Shown piece after piece: positions 24,341 to 33,600 of a stretch of 38,322 nucleotides of DNA. The DNA comes from CAYMQB01 sp964392665 (lineage in GTDB: Bacteria > Hydrothermota > E44-bin80), in NCBI GenBank assembly GCA_964392665.1, contig CAYMQB010000026.1, positions 1-38,322 on the forward strand, given 5' to 3'. Positions within the stretch are counted from its first letter, which is position 1; each line of letters opens with the position of its first letter. The position numbers and the translations under genes were made by a program. The notes below the pieces were generated by a model, which was not told the origin of the DNA, ran no database searches, and worked only from the letters and a program-made list of their open reading frames with translations.

Positions 24341-24724
24341 ATGATAAAAAAAAAGAGAAGGTTACATAATTTCGAATATGATTTCAGAAAATGGGGCTAC
24401 GGATTTACAAGGATTACGATGAAGCCGGAAAATTTGTTGTGCCTACCAGGTGTTTATGTTCTATGGTCATCAGGAAGGGATAAATGGTTTGTTGTGGAGG
24501 TTGGAGAGGCGAGTAATCTGCGAGAATTTCTTGCAAGAGAAGAGCACAAGAAGCTTATATGGGGCAGGTGTGTCGGCACGATTCATTATACAGTAACCTA
24601 TACACCCGAACTTAAAAAGAGCGAGAGAGAAAAGATAAAAAGAAAAATCCTAAAAGCAGTTATTCCAAGAGATAAACTGAAAAAACGCTTGAGAAAAACC
24701 GTGGCATTTTTGCCACTTGATTGA
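24341..24724 (+). CDS. Small GIY-YIG-like protein
   Basis: 127 residues, very basic. The centre reads PGVYVLWSSGRDKWFVVEVGEASNLREFLAREEHK, which follows the GIY...YIG...NLRxRLxxH pattern of GIY-YIG nuclease folds: GVY, then V-E-V-G in place of YVG, and NLR with the usually conserved second Arg missing (NLREF). A helical, Lys-rich C-terminus follows. The last codons (TVAFLPLD) are made by a copy of the 16-bp palindrome (24701-24716), so the repeat may have replaced the original end. The ribosome site is weak (AAAGAG). The fold call is moderate, and catalytic activity is uncertain because key residues are substituted. Confidence 0.5.
   Translation: MIKKKRRLHNFEYDFRKWGYGFTRITMKPENLLCLPGVYVLWSSGRDKWFVVEVGEASNLREFLAREEHKKLIWGRCVGTIHYTVTYTPELKKSEREKIKRKILKAVIPRDKLKKRLRKTVAFLPLD
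24701..24716. repeat. Perfect 16-bp palindrome GTGGCA-TTTT-TGCCAC (site S6)
   Basis: It is the exact reverse complement of site S1 at 18609-18624. It lies inside the last codons of the GIY-YIG-like gene and may also act as its weak terminator or as an operator for the regulator. Confidence 0.6.
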
Positions 24725-24863
24725 GAAATGGGTAGAGGGATAAAAAAATAAGATTCCGAAACGGACCTGTTTTGAAGAAGAATTAGAATTTGTAATGCCA
24801 AATTTACCAAGACCGGGACGTCTCTCCTACACAGAATATAAGCAAAAGATGTTTGTTTTTTAC

Positions 24864-24892
24864 TTGCATTTCATATAAATCTTCCCTATAAT
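24864..24892 (+). promoter_or_regulatory. Sigma70 promoter giving an apparently leaderless mRNA
   Basis: TTGCAT (24864-24869), exactly 17 nt, then the consensus -10 TATAAT (24887-24892). The start codon ATG 24899 is 6 nt beyond the -10, where transcription is expected to begin, and there is no ribosome site. This is the best example in the window of a leaderless gene. Confidence 0.75.
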
Positions 24893-24898
24893 TACATT

Positions 24899-27421
24899 AT
24901 GAAAAGGGTGATGCTAATTCTCCTGGTTATTCTCGGTTTTGTTCTCAATAGCAAAGCATTCGATCTAGAACGAGTGATTGCGAGAGCCGGTGAAAATGGG
25001 ATGGAGGTTAGGGAGTCTGTTGAGCAGGCAAAAAAAGAAGGTTTGAGGGATTGGGCAGAATTTCTTCTAACAAGTATGCCGGATGTTGACCTGGTTAATC
25101 TTAATTCTACCGATTTCCTATCTTATTTAAAAACTTTGCATAAGAACTTAAATAGAGTTCTGTGGAAAGACGAAATAGGCGATAATCTTTTTTACTTTTA
25201 CATTCTTCCTCACCGTGTAAGCCAGGAACCGTTAGAGAATTTTGCGCAAGTTTATGCAGATACGCTTTTTGAATTGATAGAAGATATTGGAAATATGCGA
25301 GAAGCTGTTTTGAAGGTGAATGCATGGGTATATACAAAGATGAAATATGAACCCACTGCCAGGTGGGACCAGAACGCAATTGTCACTATTGACAGGGGAA
25401 TTGGAAGATGCGAAGAGATGGCTATTCTTTGTGTAAAAGCTTTGAGAACGGTTTGTATTCCAGCCAGGGATGTTTATACGCCCTGGTGGCCCTTTACAAA
25501 CAGCAATCACGCCTGGGTTGAAGTTTGGGTGGATGGAAAATGGTATGCATTTGGCGGTGGTGAACTAACGGATCTGGATAATGCCTGGTTTGCGGGTCCG
25601 TCTAACAGAGCAGCGATAATAAAGGCTGTTGTTTACGGAGAAATGGATGCAGACTACGAACCTATATACAAAAAGGAAAATGATGTCACAATAGTTAATG
25701 TAACAGGTAACTACACAGATGTGACTGAGCTTGTAATTCAGGTAAAAGAGGACAATGAACCTGCCGAAAGTGTTTCGGTTTCCATTTGTGTATACAACTA
25801 CGCATCCCTCGCTCCGGTCGGACTAAAAAGGACAGACAGTGACGGTTTTACGAAATATATCGTCGGGCAAACAGACCTTTTTGTATATGCTTTCAGGGAT
25901 TCGTTAATAGGATACAAAATATGGAAACCTATATCGAGAGCATCCGACACCGTAAAGATAGATATTTCGGAGAAGGAATTTCCAGATACATCTTTCTGGT
26001 TATACACAAAAAGATTTTTTGAGCAGAAGAGAAAATCAAAGTACGAGCCCAATAAAGATTCGCTGAAATTATTGCAACAACAACATTTCTGCAGGATAAA
26101 CATAGTGGATAGTTGCCTTGCATCTGCGCTTAACACAAGGGACGCGAAACTTGTAAAGGTATTTTATAATGCTAAAGGGAGAGCGAAGCATCTTCTTGGG
26201 TATTACAAGGAATTACCGGATTCTTTGAAAGGTATTTTTGTTGATTATTTTGACGCACTTCCCCCAAAGGATATTGTTTCTATAAACACAGGTGGGCTTA
26301 CTGAAGAATTGTTATGTGTGGGGAAATCAAAGAGATTACTACGAGAGGAAATTGCAGATTCTATTGTGAAGAATTATCTATTGTCCGACAGAATTTTGTT
26401 TGAGCATATTGCGAAATGGAGAATTTGTGTTCAATCAGAGTTTTGGAACTTCCGAAAAGGTAACACCGCTCACATCGCGGATGCTGTCTTTAACTGGGTG
26501 ACGAGCAATATAGCGAAAGTTGAAAAACGAGGATATTTTGGTAGTCAGAAGAATGCAGAAGATGTTTTGAGAACAAAAAGGGGAACAGAAAGCGAAAGAT
26601 ACATACTCATTGCTGGAATTTTGAGAAGCATTGGGATTCCTGCGCGCATAAAATGGAGTTACGATGCAGTAGAATACTGGAATAAGGGATGGAAAGAGAG
26701 GAGTTTATTCAGGGAAGAAGAACAGGACAAGGTTTGGCTATCATTAAAGTTCGTTAAGGATGGTAAGGATGTCACAGAGAAACAGCGATATTACTATGAT
26801 TTCAGTATAACGAATTTCTCGGAATATCCCAAAAGGCTTGACGCACCTGTTGACACAGTGGGGGGGAAAATCATTCTAACTCTTAAAGATGAGCCTTCAT
26901 ATTGTATTAACGGTTGGAGAAATGGGTTTGGTGATACATATGTCAGGATAAAAAAAGTGATACCTACAAAGGATACAGCAAAGATCGTCGTAAAAAAAGG
27001 CATTCCTGTAGATGTAAAATCTGGTGATCTATTGGTAAGAGAATTCAAGAGATTCGACCTTAGTGATTTTGGAATCGATAATAAAGAACTAAACGAAAAT
27101 AAAGTGTTGATTGTTGTATTTGACACGGAGAGTGAAGCTTCCAGGTCTACTCTTAAAAATGCGAAGGATGCTATAAATGGTTTTAACGGAAAGTCGTTCT
27201 TTTTTGTCTCGAGTAGCAGCAATAAAGTGGCAATAGATTTCCTGGAAGAAATGGGAATAGAAAATGGAGATATCCACACCATTCCAGAGGACATATGTAG
27301 AAAGAAATGGAGAATTAGAGAATTACCATCGATAGTCTATCTTAAAAATGGCAAATGCATTTTCTGGGTAGAAGGTCTTTTTTTGCATCTACAGAGATTA
27401 ATGGAAACCCTATGTAACTGA
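24899..27421 (+). CDS. Exported protein with transglutaminase-like domain(s) and a thioredoxin-like C-terminus
   Basis: 840 residues. A signal peptide (MKRVMLILLVILGFVLNSKA, cleavage near 20) sends it out of the cytoplasm. Residues about 110-235 are a transglutaminase-like domain with the Cys of GRCEEM (Cys171), His of NHAWVEVWVDGKWY (His204) and Asp near 225-227: the full papain-like triad. A beta-rich, Ig-like part follows (about 265-340). Residues about 530-640 resemble a second transglutaminase fold (GSQKNAEDVLRTKRGTESERY, then SIGIPARI), but Ser/Glu replaces the Cys region. Residues about 725-840 look thioredoxin-like (NKVLIVVFDT, LPSIVYLKNGK) without a CxxC. The role may be protein or peptide processing or cross-linking at the envelope; that is inference. 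It is followed 26 bp later by the HD-GYP gene. Confidence 0.75.
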   Translation: MKRVMLILLVILGFVLNSKAFDLERVIARAGENGMEVRESVEQAKKEGLRDWAEFLLTSMPDVDLVNLNSTDFLSYLKTLHKNLNRVLWKDEIGDNLFYFYILPHRVSQEPLENFAQVYADTLFELIEDIGNMREAVLKVNAWVYTKMKYEPTARWDQNAIVTIDRGIGRCEEMAILCVKALRTVCIPARDVYTPWWPFTNSNHAWVEVWVDGKWYAFGGGELTDLDNAWFAGPSNRAAIIKAVVYGEMDADYEPIYKKENDVTIVNVTGNYTDVTELVIQVKEDNEPAESVSVSICVYNYASLAPVGLKRTDSDGFTKYIVGQTDLFVYAFRDSLIGYKIWKPISRASDTVKIDISEKEFPDTSFWLYTKRFFEQKRKSKYEPNKDSLKLLQQQHFCRINIVDSCLASALNTRDAKLVKVFYNAKGRAKHLLGYYKELPDSLKGIFVDYFDALPPKDIVSINTGGLTEELLCVGKSKRLLREEIADSIVKNYLLSDRILFEHIAKWRICVQSEFWNFRKGNTAHIADAVFNWVTSNIAKVEKRGYFGSQKNAEDVLRTKRGTESERYILIAGILRSIGIPARIKWSYDAVEYWNKGWKERSLFREEEQDKVWLSLKFVKDGKDVTEKQRYYYDFSITNFSEYPKRLDAPVDTVGGKIILTLKDEPSYCINGWRNGFGDTYVRIKKVIPTKDTAKIVVKKGIPVDVKSGDLLVREFKRFDLSDFGIDNKELNENKVLIVVFDTESEASRSTLKNAKDAINGFNGKSFFFVSSSSNKVAIDFLEEMGIENGDIHTIPEDICRKKWRIRELPSIVYLKNGKCIFWVEGLFLHLQRLMETLCN

Positions 27422-27447
27422 TGCGGTAACGGGAAAAGTATGATCGA

Positions 27448-30400
27448 ATGAAGGAAATGGATACAAAGGTTCTGAAAAAATTGGTAAATGTTGAGAAGTA
27501 TCTTTTCAAGGCAAAAAATAGAAAGGAAGTCTTCAAAAGGATAGCCAAAGAAGCAGTTTCTCTTCTGTCCGTAGATATCGCTTCAATCTTCGGAATCGAC
27601 TACGAGGATATGACTTTGCATGGAGAATCGGGATATGGTATGGACGAACGTAATATCGAAAAAATCAAAGTGCCTCTTTCCTTCAGCAAAACGGCGCTCG
27701 AAGCTTTTGAGACAAAAAAACCTGTTATGGTGGTGGATGTTAAAAAGCAAAAGGCAATACCGAAGGAATTTGTGAAAAAGTACGATTTCCGGTCATCCCT
27801 TACCGTACCATTAATTGGTACGGAAAAAAAGGTTCTGGGCTTCTTGTTTCTGGATATTGTCGGAAGACCAAAGGAATTTACTCCGGAGGAAAAGGTTATA
27901 GCGGAATGTTTCGCAAATTTGGCAACCATTGCAATTGAGCAGGTAAAATTAAAGCAAAATCTTGAAAAAACTGTAAGCATTCTTTATGCTTACAATGAGA
28001 TAGCAACGCTTCCTTTTCATAACATGAAATTGAGAAGTGTTATGAAGGTTTTTCTCGAGAATTTAATTTCTATACTGGCTATGGATGCAGGACTTGTTGA
28101 ACTGATAGAAAAAGAAGAGCTTGTGGTGAAAAGCTCTGTGGGAACTGTAGGAAAATTTTCGAAGGATTTACGTAAGATGATGATTGGAATGTCTATAGCA
28201 GATAAAGTTGTGAAAACGGGAAGGACAATTATAATAGAGGATGTGGGAAGCGACAAGAGAATTTTTAGTAAGGCAGCGGATTCTTTTAAAGCTCGCTCTT
28301 TAATTTGCGTTCCACTGGTCATTGAAGAGGAAGTAAAAGGTGTTCTAACTGTTATATCCAGGAAAAAAAGAAGGTTTTCCAGGGACAGTATAAATTATAT
28401 TGAAAATGCCAGCATGCAGTTAGGTGTCATTATAGAGAATACGATGCTTTTCGAAAAGATGAATTTTTCGAACAGGAAAATAAAGACACTTCTCGAACTC
28501 AATCGGTCGATCGTTGCGATTTTGGATCTAGAGCTTCTCTACAAAAAGGTTCTCGACGGGATTCCATCTATAATCCCCTCATATTCGTCATACATAATGC
28601 TTATAGATAAAGAGAGTGATGAATTGACAATTGTTGCAAGGAAAGTTCCTGGCAGATACAGTCACAAGCAAATAAGAATCAAAGTAGGAGAGGGTATTAC
28701 CGGCTCTGTTGCCAAAACAGGGAAAGCCATTATGGTTCCTGATGTTAAAAAGCACAAGGGATATATAGAGAAACTTAAGGAAATTAAATCTGAAATTGCC
28801 GTACCTCTTGCTGTAAAGGGAAAAGTTATAGGTGTTTTGAACTTCGAGAGTAATGACTTGAATGCCTATAAAAGCCAGGATGTTGAAATATTAACCGCAT
28901 TTGCGAACGAGATGGCAATAGCAATTGAAAATGCAAGGCTTTATCAGGAATTTAAGGAAAGAACTTTGCAGTTGGAACTTATAAACAGAGTAATGAAAGA
29001 GACTGGGAAAACGTACGATATTAATGCTCTATGCAGGAAACTGTGTGAAGTCATCCAGGGTAACTTCTACTATGACCACACATTGCTTTTTCTTCTGGAT
29101 GAAAAAGGTGAAAATGTAATTCTAAAAGGTTACGCAGGTCTTCCTTATGAAATCCAGGAATTCCATCAAAACATAAAAAACGGTTTATTTGGTCAGTGTG
29201 TTAGAACGAAAAAAAGCGTGCTTGTGAACAATACGAAGGAAAACAAGGTTTTTATCTCAGAATTGCCAAAAGAGGAAACCGCTCTATCCGAATTGGATAT
29301 CCCTATCCTTTCTGGAGATAGCGTGCTCGGGGTTCTTGCACTTCAATCGAGAACGCAGGACGCTTTCAGTGAATGGGACATTGTTGCAATGGAAACAATA
29401 TCTGAACACATTGCCTCATCGCTTGATAATGCTAAGTTATATTCTGACTTGAGATATAGAATTTCTGAACTGTCGAGTCTATATGAGATAGGTATCGAGC
29501 TTTCATCCTCAAGAAACATAGATGAACTTCTCGATAAGATGTACATAAGCACAAGGGAGTTTACGAAAGCAGGGACCTTTTATGTTGCTTTGCTTAATAA
29601 GCGAGATAATACCGTAAGATTTGCAGTAAATTATGAGGAAGGGAAAAAGAAGAAACAGGAAGTGTTTAGTCTGGACGAACTAAAAGGATATACGGGTTGG
29701 ATATTGAATAACGACCAACCGATACTAATAGGAAACCTCCAGCGGGAAAGGAAAAAATATCCTGTAAAGCCGATTTTAGATGGTTTGAACATGCTTTCTT
29801 ATCTTGGTGTACCCATCAAATTTAAAAATAGGGTTATTGGTGTTCTTTCAATGCAATCTCCAGAGGAAGATATTTTCGACTCTTCGACCCTTAATCTTTT
29901 TACCACTTTTGCAAATCAATTAGGTGTTGTGATAGAAAACGCCCGATTGTTTACAGAAATGCATACGGTTTTAAGTAAGCTCGAAAGAAGCTATGATGAA
30001 ACACTTAAATCGCTTATATCCGCCCTTGACTTTAGAGAGAGAGAAACCCAGTATCACTCCTTAAGAGTTGCACTTTTTGCTGTCGAGCTTGCAAAAAGAT
30101 TCGATATCTCAAAAACTGCATTACGCTACATATACTGGGGTGGTATACTTCACGATATTGGGAAGATAGGTGTTGCTGATAGTATTTTGTTGAAACCCTC
30201 AAGTCTTACCCCTGAGGAATGGAATGAGATTAAAAAGCACCCCGAAATAGGATACATAATAGTGAAAGAAATAGAGTTTGTAAAGAACTCGAATGATATT
30301 ATTCTTTTCCATCATGAATGGTGGAATGGAAGCGGTTATCCATATGGAAAAAAAGGAACAAACATCCCTTTATATGCAAGGATATTCAGCGTTGTAGATG

Positions 30401-30612
30401 CACTTGATTCAATGACATCAAAAAGACCTTACAAGAAGGCTGTTTCATTCGAAGATGCACGTAAGGAGATACAGAGGTGTTCCGGGACGCAATTTGACCC
30501 GCAGGTTGTTGATATCTTCTCGAAAGTTCCACTGAACATATGGAAAAGAATTAAGAAGATAAAACCTTTCACCATTAAATTTGAGATTCCGAAGGTTGAG
30601 AAACTTAAATGA
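27448..30612 (+). CDS. Five-GAF HD-GYP phosphodiesterase-like signalling protein
   Basis: 1054 residues, no transmembrane segment, so a cytosolic sensor. Successive GAF domains occupy about residues 10-170, 175-340, 345-510, 515-670 and 680-850; each shows the S-x-x-x-V-P-L/I...G-V-L pattern (for example SSLTVPLIGTEKKVLGFLFLD and EIAVPLAVKGKVIGVLNFES, counted as separate copies). The C-terminus (about 855-1045) is an HD-GYP domain with HDIGKIG (His902, Asp903), HHEWWNGSGYP (His955-His956, GYP 963-965) and DALDSMTSKRPY, as in c-di-GMP hydrolases. All metal ligands appear present, so activity is expected. GAF ligands are unknown. It is probably cotranscribed with the gene upstream and the DUF4175-like gene downstream. 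Confidence 0.88.
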   Translation: MKEMDTKVLKKLVNVEKYLFKAKNRKEVFKRIAKEAVSLLSVDIASIFGIDYEDMTLHGESGYGMDERNIEKIKVPLSFSKTALEAFETKKPVMVVDVKKQKAIPKEFVKKYDFRSSLTVPLIGTEKKVLGFLFLDIVGRPKEFTPEEKVIAECFANLATIAIEQVKLKQNLEKTVSILYAYNEIATLPFHNMKLRSVMKVFLENLISILAMDAGLVELIEKEELVVKSSVGTVGKFSKDLRKMMIGMSIADKVVKTGRTIIIEDVGSDKRIFSKAADSFKARSLICVPLVIEEEVKGVLTVISRKKRRFSRDSINYIENASMQLGVIIENTMLFEKMNFSNRKIKTLLELNRSIVAILDLELLYKKVLDGIPSIIPSYSSYIMLIDKESDELTIVARKVPGRYSHKQIRIKVGEGITGSVAKTGKAIMVPDVKKHKGYIEKLKEIKSEIAVPLAVKGKVIGVLNFESNDLNAYKSQDVEILTAFANEMAIAIENARLYQEFKERTLQLELINRVMKETGKTYDINALCRKLCEVIQGNFYYDHTLLFLLDEKGENVILKGYAGLPYEIQEFHQNIKNGLFGQCVRTKKSVLVNNTKENKVFISELPKEETALSELDIPILSGDSVLGVLALQSRTQDAFSEWDIVAMETISEHIASSLDNAKLYSDLRYRISELSSLYEIGIELSSSRNIDELLDKMYISTREFTKAGTFYVALLNKRDNTVRFAVNYEEGKKKKQEVFSLDELKGYTGWILNNDQPILIGNLQRERKKYPVKPILDGLNMLSYLGVPIKFKNRVIGVLSMQSPEEDIFDSSTLNLFTTFANQLGVVIENARLFTEMHTVLSKLERSYDETLKSLISALDFRERETQYHSLRVALFAVELAKRFDISKTALRYIYWGGILHDIGKIGVADSILLKPSSLTPEEWNEIKKHPEIGYIIVKEIEFVKNSNDIILFHHEWWNGSGYPYGKKGTNIPLYARIFSVVDALDSMTSKRPYKKAVSFEDARKEIQRCSGTQFDPQVVDIFSKVPLNIWKRIKKIKPFTIKFEIPKVEKLK

Positions 30613-30619
30613 GAAACTG

Positions 30620-33600
30620 ATGAAGAATGAAAAATTCGAATATCGATATGCCACGCTTTTAAAGTTTGTTCGGAATCTAAGAAATAGAAAGCTAACTTCC
30701 CATATAGTTCTTTACTTTTTCCTAATTTTCACTTGCTGGTTTTTTTCCCTCATTCTTCTAATAGGATTTGACAGTGTAGTCTATCTTACCAGACCCTGGC
30801 GAATTTTTCTGAGAGTTCTCTTTTACATAATCCCTGTTTTTTTTGTTTTTCCCCTCATTAAGAATGTTAAAAGGGTGTGGAAGGTTAGTGTGTTTACAGA
30901 TTTCATCGAGACAATTTTTCCTGTGTTAAAGGGAAGGCTTTTTACTTCTCTCGAATGTTCACCTGATGATCCTTTATTCTCCTCCTCTCTTGTAAATGCC
31001 AATCTTCAGGATACAACCGAAATTTTCCATAGGTTACCTAAAAATCCCATTATTGCGGATGTGCATAAGAAAATAATAAGAATTTTGTATTCACTTATAA
31101 TCCTCATCCTGCTGCTCTTCACCATTTTTCCTGATCCTTCGATGTCTTTGTTCACAAGGTTTCTTTTTGAGAAAAGCTTTGTAGCTCCCAGCTTTTTCGT
31201 ATTTCCAGGGAATGGCTATGTCGAGAAAGGTAAAAGTATAACTATTAGGCTTGAATCGTTTGAAGGTAGGGTAACCAGCCCAAGGATTGTTATACAAGAT
31301 AACGTGAGATTTCTGAAAGAGAAAGGAGGCAGTCGTTTCGAGACCGAGGTTGAAAATGTAACAAGTTCTTTTTCCTACTGTGTTGAGTTTTCGGATACAT
31401 TTTCGCCGGAATACAGAATCGATGTTGTCGAACTTCCAAATATCAAAGATATAAAATTCACACTTCATTATCCACCATATACCGAAGAGAAAGATTTCGT
31501 AACCAGTGACTTCGACCTGTATGCATTAAAAGGGACAGAAATTGAAATTTCGGGAATTAGTAACGATTCACTGAAAAAGGCGACCCTGATGTTTAGTGAT
31601 TCCGCGATTTCCAAACTACAAGCCATTGGAAAAAGCTTCGAAGGAGATTTTGAGGTAGATACTTCCAAATCGTTCACCTTAAATCTTGTTAGTAATCGAG
31701 GGCTTAAGAATGCAGATAAACCTTTGTTCCACATTTTCACTCTTTCTGATGAATATCCGTCCATAGAAATATCGAGTCCCGGAGAGAATATCAATCTTCC
31801 ACAGGAATTGGTTTTGAAACTGGTCATGGATGTTAGAGATGATTACGGAATATCAAAAGTTCAACTCGTGTGGGAGAAGGAAAAAGAAAAACATACCATG
31901 CAGATAGCAAAGAATCTCGGAGATAGGGATGCGACGATTGAATATGGCTGGGACTTGCTGAGTATTTCTATTTTTCCGGGAGATTCATTGAGATATTACG
32001 TGCTTGTTTATGACAATGATATTGTCTCCGGTCCTAAAATGACTAAGAGCAAAACATACGAGATAAGATTTCCCACTGCGACGGATATTTACAAGGAGAT
32101 TGCGAGTGAAGGTGAGCGGGCACAGGAAGCGTTTGAAACGGAGTCCTATGAGATGGAAAAAGTAAAACAAGGGCTTCTTAAACTTGAGAAATCGCTAAAG
32201 AAAACAAAGAAATTAAGCTGGGAAGAAAAGAAAAAGGCACTTGAGATATTAAAGAAGGAAAAAGAACTCGTAGAAAGAGTTGAGGAAACAAGAAAAAATA
32301 TGCAGAAGATTGCAGAGAAAATCAATGACGCGTTTCTTAGCAATCCGGAAATAAAAGAGAAATTGAAGGAAATAGAACGACTGATGAAGGAGATCGAAAC
32401 CGAAGAGATAAGAAAGAGCATAGACAAATTAAAAAAGTCGATTGAGAATCTTGACCGTAAGGCGATGCTTGAATCGATGCAGAGGATGCTGGCTTCCCAG
32501 GAAGAGATAAAAAAAGCACTTGAAAGAACCGTTGAAATGCTGAAAAGGATCGAACAGGAGGAAAGATATAAAAGGATTGTTGAAGCGGCAAAGAAACTGG
32601 AAGGAGAGCAAGAAGAAGTCAACAAAGAAATGAAGGGAAAGCAGCAGGAAAAACTGAGAGATATGAAAGAAATGGAGAAAAATATTGCGGAAAAACTCAG
32701 CGATTTGGAAAAAGAGATGCAGGAACTTGCGACAGAACTTGGCAAGGGTGATTCCATTTCTAAGAGCGCTCTGGAAAACGCCAGGGAGATGGCGGCTCAA
32801 GTTTCTGAAGACCTGGAGAAAACACAGAAGGCAATGGACCAGGGCAATAAACAAAGTTCAATCTCTTCCGGGGAAAAGGTTCAAAGCTCTCTTTCGAAAA
32901 TGTCCAGCATGTTATCGGAAGGTCTGTCCAGTATGATGGGTGAGAGAAGCGAGGAAGTCACAAGAATGCTGAACTCAATCATTGACGATGTAATCCTTTT
33001 GTCCGTAAAAACGGAGAAAGTGAAGAAACAAATTCAAGAACGAAAAAATAATACCGATGAATTGCTTTCACATTCGGCGGCTATAAAATCTGGAATCGAA
33101 AGGACACTTGAAAATGTAGAGGAGTTGAAATCCAAGGACCCGTTCATTCCACCTATTGTTGACGATGAACTGATGAGAGGAGTCTCTAATATCGTATCTT
33201 CGATGGGAAATATCGAAAGAAACAATATTACTCTTGCGTCGCGCTATGCCAGGAGTACGATGCAAACATTGAACAACGTAGCACTTACATTGATAGAAAG
33301 CAAACAGAATATGCCCAGCAGCGGTGGAGGCAGTATGGCGCAACTAATGCAGAAGCTGCAGTCCCTGTCAAGTGGACAGATGCAGGTAAATCAAGGAACA
33401 CAGTCCTTAATTCCTTTGGACCTTTCTTCAGGCTCGGTTCCTGACGAAACGAGAAGGCAGCTTCAAAGTCTATCGGAACTTCAAGGTTCCCTTGCTGAAA
33501 GACTAAACCAGGTTGGAGAGGGAGTTGAAAAAGAGGGAGGGAATATACTCGGAGATTTGAGTAAGATAGCAGAAGAGATGAGGGAGGTTGCTAAAAAACT

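Noticed and set aside
18611..24716. The TGGCA...TGCCA palindromes as sigma54 promoters
   Set aside because: GG and GC are about 9 bp apart in these motifs, not the 12 bp needed for -24/-12 recognition. Only 23933-23948 has the right spacing.
30650..30662. Half-match to the palindrome end (ATGCCACGCTTTT) inside the DUF4175-like gene
   Set aside because: Only one half-site, in coding sequence near the start of a conserved-type protein; probably chance.
32146..32757. A 203-codon Ser/Phe-rich frame on the minus strand
   Set aside because: It is the complement of the Lys/Glu-rich coiled-coil codons of the DUF4175-like gene, a common artefact of such composition.
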